From contig NC_080677.1 in assembly GCF_030445035.2 (NCBI RefSeq), positions 24,811,513 through 24,875,512 of the forward strand: a stretch of 64,000 nt of DNA, in the 5' to 3' direction. This document shows positions 35,300-46,797 of the stretch, piece by piece. Both the position numbers and the translations under genes were made by a program. The notes below the pieces were generated by a model. It worked only from the letters and a program-made list of their open reading frames with translations. It ran no database searches and was not told the DNA's origin. Numbering within the stretch: the first letter of the stretch is position 1; each line of letters opens with the position of its first letter. The DNA comes from Dasypus novemcinctus. Lineage: Eukaryota; Chordata; Mammalia; Cingulata; Dasypodidae.

Positions 35300-38200
35300 A
35301 CCTGAAAATTAAAAGTTGGTTCTTCAAGAAGATCAGTAAAATTGACAAACTGTTAGCTAGACTAACGAAGAAAAAGACAGAAGATGCTATTACACAAAAT
35401 AAGAAATAAGGAAGGGGATATCACCACTGACCCCACAGAAATAAAAAGTATCATAAGAGGATACTTTGAAAAAGTATATGCCAACAAGAAGAATAATCTA
35501 GATGAAATGGACAAATTCCTAGAAACTCACAAGCTGCCTACATTGCCAAAAGAAGACACTGATGAACTCAACAGACCAATTACAAGTAAAGAAATAGAAT
35601 CAATCACAAAACTCTCCCAACTAAGAAGAACCCAGGACCAGATGACTTTACAAGTGAATTCTACCAAACATTCCAGAAAGAACTAAAACTAATCCTGCTT
35701 AAACTCTTCCAAAAAATAGAAGTAGAAGGAATGTTGCCTAATTCATTCTATGATGCCAACAGTACCCTAATACAAAGATGCCACAAGAAAGGAAAATTAC
35801 AGACCTGTCTCTCTAATTAACCTAGAGGCTAAAATCCTCAACAAAATACTTGCTAATCATATTCAACAACACATGAAATGAATTATACACCATGATCAAC
35901 TGGGTTTCATCCCAGGCATGCAAGGATGGTTCAACATAAGAAAATCAATCAATGTAATACACCACATAAACAGATCAAAAGAAAAAAATCACATGATCAT
36001 CTCTATAGACGTAGAAAAAGCATTTGACAAAACACTTTCCTGATAAAAACACTGCAAAAGATAGGAATAGAAGGAAACTTTCTGAACATGTTAAAGGGTA
36101 TATATGAAGAACCCATAGCTAACATCATATACATGAAATCCTAAAATCTTTCCCTTTAAGATCTGGAACAAGAAATAAGACAAGGATGCCCTCTATCACC
36201 ACTTCTATTTAACATTGTGTTAGAAGTACTTGCTAGAGCACTGAGGCAAGAAAAAGATATAAAAGGCATAGAAATTGGAAAGAAAGATGTAAAACTTTCA
36301 CTATTTGTAGATAACATAATCCTATACATAGAAAGCCCCCAGAAATCTACAAAAAAGCTTCTAGAACTTAAAAATGAGTTCAGTAAAGTCACAGGTTATA
36401 TGATCAGTGCACAAAAATCAGTGGCATTTCTGTACACCAATCATGGGCAATCTGAGAAAGAAATCAAGAAAATAATACCATTTACAATAGTAACTAAAAA
36501 AATCAGATACCTAGGAATAAATTTAAATAAAGATGTAAGTGACTTATACACAGAAAACTACATGACACTGTTAAAGGAAATCAAAGAAGACTTAAAAAAA
36601 AAAGAATATTCTCTGCTTATGGATAGGAAGACTAAACATCATTAAGATGTCTATCCTACCCAAACTAATCTACAGATTTAATGCAATCCCAATAAAAATC
36701 AACACAGCATTTTTTACTGAATTGGGAAAACTAACTATGAAATTTATTTGGAAGGGCCAAAGGCCCCAAATAGCCAAAGACATATTGAAAAAGAAAAATG
36801 AAATTAGAAGAATCACACTACCTGACTTTAAAACATATTACAGGGAAACGGACTTTGGCCCAGTGGTTAGGGCGTCCGTCTACCACATGGGAGGTCCGCG
36901 GTTCAAGCCCCGGGCCTCCTTGACCCGTGTGGAGCTGGCCCATGTGCAGTGCTGATGCGTGCAAGGAGTGCCGTGCCACACAGGGGTGTCCCCCGCGTAG
37001 GGGAGCCCCACGCGCAAGGAGTGCACCCGTAAGGAGAGCCGCCCAGCACGAAGGAGGGAGCAGCCTGCCCAGGAATGGCGCCACCCACACTTCCCGTGCC
37101 GCTGACGACAACAGAAGCGGACAAAGAAACAAGATGCAGCAAAAAGACACAGAAAACAGACAACCGGGGGAGGGGAGGGGAATTAAATAAATAAAAATAA
37201 ATCTTTAAAAAAAAAAAAACATATTACAAAGCTACAGTGGTCAAAACTGCATGGTATTGGCACAAGGATAGACATACTGACCAATGAACTGAATTGAGAG
37301 CTCTGATATGGATCCCCGCATATACAGTCATTTGATATTCAACAAGGCCACCAAGACCACTCAACTGGGAGAGAATGGCCTATTCAACAAATGGTGCTTG
37401 GAGAACTGGATATCCATATCCAAAAGAAAGAAAGGAACATCATCTCACACCTTATACAAAAATCAACTCAAGATGGATCAAAGATCTAAATATAAGAGCC
37501 AAGACCATAAATACCTTGGAAGACAATGCAGGGAAGTCTCCACAGGACCTTGCAATAGGAAATGGTTTCATGAACTTCACACCCAAAGTACAAGCAGTGA
37601 AAGAAAAAATAGGTAAATGGAATTGCCTCAAAATTAAAAACTTTTGCCCCTCAAAGGAGGTTTTCCAGAAGGTAAAAAGGCAGCATACCTAATTGGAGAA
37701 AATATTTGACAACCATATTTCTGATAGAAGCCTAATATCCAGCATATAAAAAGAAATTCTATACCTCAAAAATAAAAAGACAAACAACCCATTTAAAAAA
37801 TGGGCAAGTGACTTGAAAAGACGCTTCTCCAAGGAAGAAATACAAATGGCTAAAAAGCACATGAAAGAAGCTCAACATCACTAGCAATTAGGGAAATGCA
37901 AATCAAAACTACAATGAGATAACATCTTACACCTACTAGATTGGCAGCTATTAAAAAAACAGGACTGTAAGTGTTGGAGAGGATGTGGAAAAATGGAAAC
38001 CCTCATCCACTGCTTATGGGACTGTAGAATAGTCCAGTCATTGTGGAGGACAGTTTGAATGTTCCTCAAAAAATGAACTACAGAACTGCCATATGATCTA
38101 GCAATTCCACTGCTGAGTATTACCCAGAAGAACTGAAAGCAAAGCCATAAACAGACATATGCACATCAATGTTCATAGCAGCATTATTCACTATTGCCAA

Positions 38201-38400
38201 AAGTTGGAATCAACCCAAATGCCCATCAACAGAAGAATGGATAAACAAAATGTGGTACATACATACAATGGAATACTACTCAGCTGTGAGAAGGAATACA
38301 GTGCCAACACACAGGATAACATGGATGAATCTTGAGGACTTTATGTTTAGTGAAGCAAACCAGGCATTGAAGGACAAATATTACATGACCTTTAAACAAA
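35300..38400 (+). pseudogene. L1 ORF2 reverse transcriptase and C-terminus, inactivated
   Basis: ORF2p reverse-transcribes L1 RNA at the nicked target. Open pieces include 35384-35686 (pre-RT and fingers: FEKVYANKKNNLDEMDKFL), 36217-36645 (palm: [17 protein letters not shown]) and 37308-37692 (C-terminal segment NKWCLENWISISKRKK). The catalytic loop that is FADD in active elements reads FVDN at 36304-36315, so one catalytic Asp is lost. Several stops and frameshifts plus a SINE insertion complete the inactivation. The adjoining C-terminal text (MWYIHTMEYYSAVRRNTVP, about 38250) is well kept. Confidence 0.85.
36843..37215 (+). mobile_element. Full-length DAS-type SINE (tRNA-derived) with perfect 13-bp target duplication
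   Basis: The head GGACTTTGGCCCAGTGGTTAGGGCGTCCG holds an A-box-like TGGCCCAGTGG, and GCGGTTCAAGCCCC holds a B box, so the first ~75 bases are a tRNA-like pol III promoter. A long body with repeated GGAG(T/C)GC and GAGCCGCCCAGC blocks follows, then an AATAAATAAAAATAAATC / A-rich tail. AAAACATATTACA occurs at 36830-36842 and 37216-37228 on either side. This structure identifies the armadillo SINE family. CpGs are abundant, so the copy is comparatively young. Confidence 0.9.
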
Positions 38401-39815
38401 TTGAGCAGACTCAGATAGTTATTGTCCAGAAGATAGGTTTACAGGAAATAGAAATGGAGAAGAAGCTTGTGAGCCAACAAACCATATGGATATAATCTAT
38501 AATAAGGTGAAAATGTGTAGTTGGGCATTGAAGCAATATGACAGGAGGGTAGTGATACTATTGGGTTGGGTGGTGGAGGTTTGACAGGTGGGTAGATTCG
38601 GGAGGGTGGGTTGGAAGGTCTATGAAACTGAGAGGAGGGTTGGGAGAGAGGCCAGTTGAACACTGGGGATTGGCAAGTATGTGGTTGAAAATACAAAGTT
38701 GGGAACACTCGCATAGCAATATGACAAGGAAGCATTACTGGTTTAGGGTGTTGGATGGGGAGCATTTGGGACAGGGCATACCTGGAGCAGGTTTCTAGGG
38801 AGTGTGAAAGTAATAATTTTGTCATAGTGTGTTGTGTCAGTGGGTGTAGCCCTACATAATGAGTGGGAAGGAGTTGGATTCCCATCCTGGGGAGGACTGA
38901 TATGTTCACAAACAGAGGGGTGGGAGTCTTTCAAGAGCACAGATACCTACTCTCCAGTTCATTTTATTCACCCAAGACAACTAATGAGGAGGTGAGGATT
39001 GACAACCACCACACCAAGGAAGCAAGAGAGCCTACAACTGCAAGCAAGAGAGTGCCATCCATTGGCTGTATGGGATCAAAACCCCCTCTCAGTTAGAGGT
39101 GGAGTGGACATCACCATCCCAGAATCCTCAGGATTGGGAAATAAAATATGGGCTAGAGTGGACTTACTGGTATTCTACTATAGACATATTGTGATTCTAG
39201 CAATGGAAGAAATTACAACACTGATGTGGAGGCAGTGGCCACAGGAGGCTCTGGGGGCAGAGAAAGGGAAAAACAGGTGTAATACAGGGGCTTTTTTGGG
39301 ACTTGGGCATCATTCTGAATGACATTGCAACAACAGATATAGGCCATTTTATGTCTTCCTATAACATGCAGAATTGTGTGGGAGAGAGAGTGCAAACTAC
39401 AATGTGAACTATGGTCCATGCTCAGTGTCAATACCCCAGGATGCATTTATCAATTGCAATGAATGTGAAGGATGTTGTTTATGTGGGAGGGTGTGGGAGG
39501 TGTGGGGGGTAGGGCATATGGGAATCCCCATATTTTCTGGGTAACATTTATGTAATCTAAGTTTCTTTTTAAAAATAAAAAAAAAATGTATGTTATTTTT
39601 AAAAAACATAAAAAAACAAAGAGACCTGGAGACAAAGAATTAACTGCTTTAAATCACACTATAGAGCACCTGGGAGGGGAGAAAGCCAATTTCTTGGGGA
39701 GTTAGAGGACGTATTTGAATCCCTATAAACAGAAGTCCTAAGACCAGGAGTAAGCACAGCTCAGAAAAAGGAACATGCTCAGTAAATGCAGAGAGAACCC
39801 TGCATTTCACATTCA

Positions 39816-40049
39816 CCTCAGGCTGATATTCTTGAAGGAGGGCTGAATTCTAAAGAACACCAGCCAAAGCAGAGCTAATTTGAAAATACTATGAAAGATG
39901 TTTTTTTGTATGTGCGTGTTGGTTGGTTTGTTCCTCAGGCTGATATTCTTGAAGGAGGGCTGAATTCTAAAGAACACCAGCCAAAGCAGAGCTAATTTGA
40001 AAATACTATGAAAGATGTTTTTTTGTGTGTGCGTGTTGGTTGGTTTGTT
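39816..40049 (+). repeat. 117-bp tandem duplication, two copies differing at one base
   Basis: 39816-39932 and 39933-40049 both start CCTCAGGCTGATATTCTTG and end GTTGGTTGGTTTGTT. The only difference I find is A at 39910 against G at 40027. The unit is 39 codons, so an antisense open frame is preserved through it, but nothing suggests that it codes. Confidence 0.95.
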
Positions 40050-41161
40050 TTTGTTAGCTCCTGGCAATCAAGGAAATCTCTGTATAATCACTAAGTGAAT
40101 ACAAACCTAGGAAGAGATACAGCAGGGACTAAACCCCAGTTTTAACACTTTAAAATATTAAGATGTACTATGTGCAAAAAAAAAAAAAGATAAAAAAACC
40201 AACAATAAAGAAACAGGTAGTGATGACCTATCCAAAGGAACAAGCTGAAAACTTGGAAACCATCAATGAAGAAGACAAGAGCACACTAGACAAGACTTTA
40301 AAAATGATCCTTAATATGCTCAAGGAGATAAAGTAAAAGACAGAAAAAGAACTAAAGGATATCAAGAAAAAGAAATGAACAATATGAGAATCTCAATAAA
40401 GAGATTGAAATTTTACAGAGGAACTAAACAGAAATACTGGAGTTGAAGACTAACCACAATAAATGAAATGAAAAATTCCCCACAGTGTTTCAACAGCAGA
40501 TTGGAGCTAGCAGATGAAAAAATCAGTGAACTTGAAGGCAAGACATTTGAAATGATTTAGGCTGAGGGGCAGAGAGGGAAAAGAATAAATAAAAGTGACC
40601 AGGAAGGCTAAAGGGAATCCTTCAGATTAAAAGGAAAAGACACAGGCAATGGATTGAAGAACATAAAGAAACAAAGCCCTCCAATAAAGATAACTATATG
40701 GGTAATTATAAATACCAGCACTATTATATTTTGGGGATGTAATTCCACTTTTTACTTTTCACAGTTTCTAAAATTCAAATGCATAAAAAGTAATGATTAA
40801 TCTGTGGTTTTGTAAAGACATTGTATAAAGACATAGTTTGTACCAAGTATAACAAAACATTGGGAGGATGGAAGGGTATAAAACGGTGTACATATGTATG
40901 GGCTATAAAAGGTAAGTTGATATCAAATTAAATATGCTTGTTATGATTTAGGATGTTAAATTTAAACCCCATGGTAACCACAAAATATCTCAAACATATA
41001 CAGAAATAAATGAGAAGGGACTCAAAATAGTACAATACAAAAAATATCATATAAATATGAAAGTAGTCATTAATGAAAGAATTAAGGGATAATAAAGGTA
41101 TATGACTTACAAAAGTCAATAGAAAAATGCAAAGGAAAGTCTTATATCATCAGTTACTTTT

Positions 41162-41788
41162 TGTGGTAGTTTGAGATTATTTATGAATCCCAAAAAGAGA
41201 AGTTATGTTTGTAAACTATTCCTCTGGATGTGATACCCTTCCAATGCATTAAATTCAGCTGGCATGTCTTGATTAAATTACCTATTAAAATTAGGGTGTT
41301 GATTCAGCCATGTCAGTACAGCATGACTCAGACTGAGTCCCCACCTCCTTGGTGGGCTAATATGAATGGACACTCACTCAAGAGGAGGAGAGAATTTGGT
41401 CATTTTGGTCCTGCCATGTGACAGAAAGGAGAAAGCTCAAACAGCTAAAGTCCCAGGAAGAGAGACGAGCCCATTCACCTGACAGTTTGCAACAGATCAG
41501 CACAGAAGCTGAGAAAGCTGGGAAAGAAATAAGCTCTATGGCAGCCTACAGCTGAGATCAGAAGACACTGGGCCCATGGAGACTTAAGAGAAAGAAGGAA
41601 GGAGCAACCAGGCAGGGATCACCCACTGTCTTGCTTCAATATGTGGCATCTGACTTTGGTGAGAAATCAGCCTGTAGTTGGACTCATAAGGGCTGTATTA
41701 CTATAAGCTTTTCCCCAAAGAAATGCCTTTATAAAAGGCAACAGATTTCTGGTACTTTGCATCAGCATCCCTTTGGCTAACCAATACA
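41162..41788 (+). repeat. Solo LTR, MaLR-like xenarthran family (copy 5), most complete
   Basis: It runs from TGTGGTAGTTTGAGATTATT to GGCTAACCAATACA, 627 bp. It has the TTATGTTTGTAAAC block, a GATTCAGCCATGTCAGTA block, a purine-rich middle, CCTTTATAAAAGGCAACAG (TATA) and the TTTGCATCAGCATCCCTTTGG end shared by all copies. Flanks CTTTT and CTTTA differ at one of five bases. It sits exactly at the start of an old L1 ORF2. Confidence 0.75.
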
Positions 41789-42519
41789 CTTTAAATATAA
41801 ATGGATTAAAATCTCAAGTTGAAAGGCAGAAATTGACAGAAGGGTAAAAAAGCATGACCCAACTATATGAAGTTAATCAGATACTCACCTAATTTCAAAG
41901 ACTTAAGTAGCTTGAAAATAAAAGGATGGAAGAAAATATACTACACAAACAGTAACCAAAAGAGAGCTAGGAAAGTTATAGTAATATCAGATAAAATAGA
42001 ATTTAAGTAAAAAACTGTTACTGGGGACAAAGAAGGTCACCGTACACTGATAAACTGATAAAAGGATCAATTTAATAAGTCAATATAGTAACTATAAATA
42101 TATATCTATCTCTCTATATATATGCACCTAATGATAGAGCCCCAAAATATAGGAAGTAAATATTGACAGATATGAAAAGAGAAATACATGAATAATGAAA
42201 ATTAGGAAATATCTCGATGCAAATAAATATGAAAACACAACATACCAAAATGTATGGGATGCAGCAAAGACAGTGGTGAGAGGGAAATTTATAGCTCTAA
42301 CAACATACATTATAAAAGAAGAAAGATCTCAAATAAGTGACCCTCTATTTTCCTCTAGAAAAATAAAAGCAAACTAAACCCAAAGTGAGCAGAAGGAAAG
42401 AAATAACAGAGATTAGAGAAGGATAAATGAAATAGGGCATTAAAACCTAAGAGAAACAACAAAACCAAAAGTCGAGTCTCTGAAAAGTCAATGAAGTTGA
42501 CAAACCTTTAGCTAGACTT

Positions 42520-42541
42520 ACTACGAGAGAGAGAGAGAGAG
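42520..42541. repeat. (GA)n microsatellite
   Basis: CGAGAGAGAGAGAGAGAGAGA run. Confidence 0.9.
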
Positions 42542-42719
42542 AATACAAATAACTAAGTTCATATATGTAAAGAAGGATATTACTACTGACCACATAGAAA
42601 TAAAAGGATTTTAAGAGTAAGCTAACAAATTAGATAATATGCAACATCCCCAAATCCAAAAGGAAACCATGAAATACACTCAGATAAAAATAGAGTATAG
42701 GGTGTCAGCTAATGGCATT

Positions 42720-43960
42720 AACAGCAGGGAATGAAATGTAAGCTCTTAGAAAGTGCTATTTGCCAGCAAATTACAGGACAGGAGAGAAGGATATAAAAGC
42801 AGTTTCTGCCCACCACTCCCCTCTCCTGTCTGTCAAGCATGGCTCCTTCCAATTACAATTGAGATGCCTAGTTAAAAGCATCAGTGGCCTTGTGCTGCTT
42901 TTAGCAATCTTGCATCCCCTCACTTTTATTTCAGGATTTGAATCCTGTTTTACTTTTAGAGAACCTTCTTTCCTGCTTCCCTTGGGGACTATGAGTTTCA
43001 AGGAAAGTGATCAAGGATGGAAAAATAGAGCCAGAGCCAGAGTTCATTCAGTCCAGAAGTGACCATCAGTAATTCCTGCTGTGTGTATCCAGAAATTAAC
43101 CTTGATTCCTGCCTTATTATTTTTTAATTTTTAATTTTAATATACTTAAAATTTTTTAAGCATACTTATATTACATAAATGTTACATAAAAAATGTAGGG
43201 GATTCCCGTATTCCCCACTCTCTAGCTCCCCCCCACACACACCTTTCCACATTAACAACGTCCTTCATTAGTGTGGTACATTTGTTACAGTTGATGATCA
43301 CATATTAGAGCATTGCCATTAAGTGTGGATTATAGTTTACATTATAGCTTAATCTCTCTCCCACACAATTTTGTAAGTTATGACAAGATATATAATGGCC
43401 TGTATCTGTCATTGCAATGTCATTCAGGACAATTCCAATGTCCCTAAAATGCCCCCATATTATACCTAATTTTCCCTCTCCCTCCCCTCAGAACCTCCAG
43501 TGGCTACTGCCTCCACATCAATGATATAGGTCTTCCATTGCTAGAATCACAATAAGTCTATAGTAGAATAGTAGTAAGGCTACTCTAGTACATTGTTCAT
43601 TCCCCAATCCTGAGGATTCTGGGATAGTGATGCCCACTCTGTCTCTAATTGAGAGGGGGATTAGATCCCATGGTGCAGATGGATGGGACTTTTTTGCTTG
43701 CAGTTGTAGACTCTCTCTGTTCCTTGGAATGGTCATTATCCATTACCATTTCCTTGTTTGTTGTCCTAGGTGAGTCCAATGAACTGGAGAGTAGTTGTCT
43801 TTGAGCATGATTCTCTGTTCAACCTTTCTGTAAGTCCTATGAACCACTTAAGATCCTGCAAATAAATCATATTTCTGTTTAAATTATTAAGAGTTGGTTT
43901 TTATTGCCTGCAACCAAAGACCTCTAACTCTCCTGCCTCCCAGTTGAGGGCAGCTATGAA
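42720..43960 (+). repeat. Possible LTR split by an L1 3'UTR (low confidence)
   Basis: Left part: GAAGGATATAAAAGCAG near 42787 is a TATA-like site followed by ordinary GC-balanced text to 43118. Right part (43800-43960): GCAAATAAATCATATTTCTG (AATAAA) followed by AGAGTTGGTTTTTATTGCCTGCAACCAAAGA, a common ending style of mammalian LTRs. The L1 tail at 43120-43795 lies between them. I cannot show matching LTR ends or target duplications. Confidence 0.25.
43120..43795 (-). mobile_element. L1 3' end, minus strand (5'-truncated)
   Basis: Reversed A-rich tail at 43120-43160, then ATTACATAAATGTTACATAAAAAATG, GGGGATTCCCGTATTCCCC, TTCATTAGTGTGGTACATTTG and CTCCCTCCCCTCAGAACC, ending at TCCAATGAACTGGAGAGTAG. 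It is collinear with the reverse of 38950-39600. Confidence 0.8.
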
Positions 43961-44640
43961 ATCATTCCAAAGCAGAGTACATTATCACATCAGACAAGGC
44001 AGGAAAGGCCATGTTCTGGCTTGTGGCTATTTTATAGAGGGCTTGTCATTAAAAAGAAGAAGGAGGAGAAGGAGATTTGCGTTAAAAAAAATTTCTTAGA
44101 AATCTATTTCATGATAATTCTGCATCTAACAGAATAAATACTTAGCATTTTCTGTCATTATTATAAAAAGATGTGATAACAAGAATCAACCATTGGCATG
44201 GATATCAACTCGAGACAAAGGCATGAGAGCCTGAAGAGGAGGGAAGAAAGAGAACCAAAGCAAATCCTTATAAGCGTGCTCCAACTCAGAGGGGCAGAGG
44301 CTGGAGGTGAGAGGTGGACAAGAGCTGTCAGGGAACATACCATCTGAATTCTTACCTCGACAAACCAGCAGCATTTAGACTAATCAGGTAAGGGATGGTA
44401 TTGGAGATGACTCCTATCCTATGTGGTTTCGCTACTAGGAAACCATGGCCTACAGCCACAGTCTCAACTTGGGGAGAGATGCCAGCTGAGAAAAGACCTG
44501 GTCATGTAGAAATAAAGATTCCTAATATGAATCCCAGTAATTGTGATCCCAAGTCCTTTATATGAGTCTAGTGATTGGAGGCAGTGAAGAGCAGAATGAG
44601 AATCATATTAATGAAGGAGAAGACAAATAGAGCTAACTGC
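43961..44640. other. Intergenic, no recognised feature
   Basis: No gene or named repeat. Confidence 0.4.
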
Positions 44641-44659
44641 CCCACAGCAAAGAGAAAAA

Positions 44660-45245
44660 GATAAAGAGGTCTAATCAAGAAACACTACCAGGGAATCAAG
44701 AGTGCCTACAACTGCAAGCAGAGGAATTGTGTCCATCATCCATGTGGAATCTAAGCCCCTCTTGATCTAGAAGTGGAGGGGACATCACCATCCCAGGGTC
44801 CATAGAATGGAGGAATAAATTATGGACTTGAGTGGACTTATTGATATTCTACTATAAAACTATTGTGATGAGTAATAGAAGAAATTTTAGCATCGAGGTG
44901 GAGGAAGTGGCCACAGTAGTTACTCAGGGCAGGGAGAGGGAAGAAGAGATGTGATGTGGGGGCATTTTTGGGATTTTGAGTTGTCTTAAATGATATTGCA
45001 GGGTCAGATGCTGGTCTTTATATATCCTACCACAACCCACTGAATGTACTGGGGGAGAATGAGAACTACAGGGTAAACTATTATCTATGTAGTGCAGCAG
45101 TGCCCCAAAATGTGTTCACCGAGTATGATGAGTGTGCTGCAATGATGGGGGAGGTTGTTGGTGTGGGAGGAGTGGAGTGGGGGGAAGGGTAGGGGGTATA
45201 TGGGAACAGCTTATATTTTTTAATGTAACATTTTTTATGCGATGT
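44660..45245 (+). mobile_element. L1 3' end (5'-truncated)
   Basis: Begins with the GAGTGCCTACAACTGCAAGCAGAGG block and runs through GGGGACATCACCATCCCAG, GCATCGAGGTGGAGGAAGTGGCC, CCCCAAAATGTGTTCACC and a G-rich run to TTTTTTAATGTAACATTTT. A second A-rich, G-rich tail-like segment extends to about 45400. Confidence 0.8.
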
Positions 45246-45419
45246 ATCTATCTTCAAAAAAATACAGTTTACAGAAATGATATGGTGGTGGGGTGGGGAG
45301 TGGGTTATATGGGAAAAAAATAAGTAAAGAAAGAAAAAAAATACTGAATAACAAAAATAAATAAATAAATAACATGGGTATTAAACCCTTAAAAAAAAAG
45401 AAAAAGAAACACTAAAGAT

Positions 45420-46290
45420 ACATTCCAAACACAGCTGGCAAGAAACAAAGAAGCTGTGATCAAAGAAATAAAAAGGGAGAAAACATTTTACTGATACCAA
45501 AATTCTAAACTGATCGAGAAGAAAAATTGTACTCTAAGCAAACAACAAAAATTAAACGATGTCTCAGAGAATTTTCAAGTGACAGATTTAAAACTGTCAT
45601 AAATCTCTAGGAAAAAATTAACCTATAAAGGAACAAAAATCTGGTAAACCTTAGGAAATCTAAATTGTAGGAGACAATGAACCGACATTTTATGTCTTCA
45701 GGTTAAGAAGTCAACAAAACGTATTCTCAGAAGTTCCCAGCCTCAAAAAATAAATTATCCTCTAGTATCCACATTGTGGTTTCTAAATATTATTTCCCAA
45801 AACAGGAATCAGGAATCCTTGAAGATATGACTGATACCAGATCTAGGGCAGGGAGTGGACCAGATGAACATGGCACATTTTTTTTTGCCAAAAACCAAAG
45901 ACTGTTCTAAAGATTAATGGAGATATGAGGAAAAGACACAAGGCAAACTTAAAGGGACTTAACTAACCTAAGATGGCACAACCTAAATTTATTAAAAATA
46001 ATGCTGCAGTAGATTAAAAGACATCAAATACATAAAAGTTCATACATTCATAATGATGTTTAAAATAGATTCTCATTAGTTACTCTTAGGTATTGTTAGG
46101 GCACTCATTCATTATTCTGAAAATTAACAGAGGAGGGAAATCAAGAATTTATCCTTCCCTATGGAATGTATTTTGCAATAGATAGTTGATGGGGAAAAGA
46201 TGATATAACTAGAGCTAATAAATACAGAATAAATTAATAGATATAAAAACAATAATTTTTAAAATTCTCATTTATCAGTGAATGTTAAAA
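45420..46290. other. Intergenic / degraded L1-like sequence
   Basis: The stretch TTAAAGGGACTTAACTAACC ... CCTAAATTTATTAAAAATAATGC ... ATTGTTAGGGCACTCATTCATT looks like a very old L1 3' region, but I cannot place it firmly. No coding sequence. Confidence 0.3.
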
Positions 46291-46298
46291 TCATTAGA

Positions 46299-46540
46299 GG
46301 GAGTAGATGTAGCTCAAGTGCTTGAGTGCCTGCTTCCCACATATGAAGTCCGGAGTTCAATGCCTGGTACCTCCTAAAAATAAAACAAAGAAACAAGCAA
46401 ATGAAAAAACCAACTCAGGGAAACCGGTGTAGCTCAGTGGTTGAACACCATCTTTCCACATATGAGTTCCCAGTTTCAATCCCTGGCCCCAGTACCAAAA
46501 CAAACAAAAAATAAAAAACAAAAAACAAACAAACAAAAAT
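46299..46540 (+). mobile_element. DAS-type SINE pair: two tRNA-like monomers in tandem
   Basis: First monomer: GGGAGTAGATGTAGCTCAAG (A-box region), CTGCTTCCCACATATGAAG and GGAGTTCAATGCCTGG (B-box region), then CCTCCTAAAAATAAAAC. Second monomer from about 46417: GGGAAACCGGTGTAGCTCAGTGG, a TTTCCACATATGAGTTCCC block and CAGTTTCAATCCCTGGCCCC, then CAAAACAAAC runs. Both are short forms without the long GC-rich body of 36843-37215. It may be one dimeric element or two adjacent insertions. Confidence 0.8.
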
Positions 46541-46797
46541 TTAAGTTTGAGGGAATTTTTTTTATCTTTATTTCAATTTAAAAGAAATAAAATAACATAC
46601 AAAAGGGAGCTTAACAACTTATGGAAGCATTACGTTAGAAAATCCTGTCCAGACATATTTATCTTATTTGATCTTATAGACAAGCTCAACTGTTTCTCCA
46701 GTGTTCTGAAAGATGAACAAATGAGCACAGATTGGTTAAATGACACAACCAAGGTCTCTTTGATAAGGAAGAAAATGGAAAAAAAAAGGCTTGATCA

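Larger units (their letters stand above)
35290..39605 (+). mobile_element. Younger 5'-truncated L1 with ORF2 RT, C-terminus and complete 3'UTR
   Basis: From about 35290 the L1 ORF2 reverse transcriptase reads in order (35310-36829). It is interrupted by a DAS-SINE (36843-37215 plus duplication), then continues as the C-terminal domain (37229-38400) and the 3'UTR (about 38400-39560). The tail is AATAAAAAAAAAATG with further A runs to about 39616. It lacks ORF1 and the endonuclease. It is the best-preserved L1 in the window and serves as internal reference for the other fragments. Confidence 0.88.
39640..42640 (+). mobile_element. Old L1 copy: 5' leader, ORF1, inter-ORF region and ORF2, split by an LTR
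   Basis: 39640-40150 is leader-like and holds a tandem duplication. ORF1 text runs from about 40210 to 40620 (LDKTLKMILNMLKEIK coiled coil and later blocks). A diverged inter-ORF region follows to 41160. An LTR occupies 41162-41788. ORF2 begins directly after it (CTTTAAATATAAATGGATTAAA) and shows endonuclease text (NSNQKRARKVIVISDKIEF-like near 41950), IYAPNDRAPKYRK near 42120, and then, after an internal deletion, AKTVVRGKFIALTTYIIK (42264-42317). All frames are broken. Confidence 0.7.

Noticed and set aside
36843-36920. A genuine tRNA gene
   Set aside because: The A and B boxes belong to a SINE with body, A-rich tail and target duplication; the cloverleaf is not complete.
38439-38909. 156-codon open frame on the minus strand, Pro/Ser-rich
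   Set aside because: It is antisense to the L1 3'UTR, whose G-rich composition gives long stop-free antisense frames. Not a gene.
39813-40067. Repeat protein suggested by the duplicated 39-codon antisense frame
   Set aside because: It only reflects a duplication length divisible by three inside an L1 leader.
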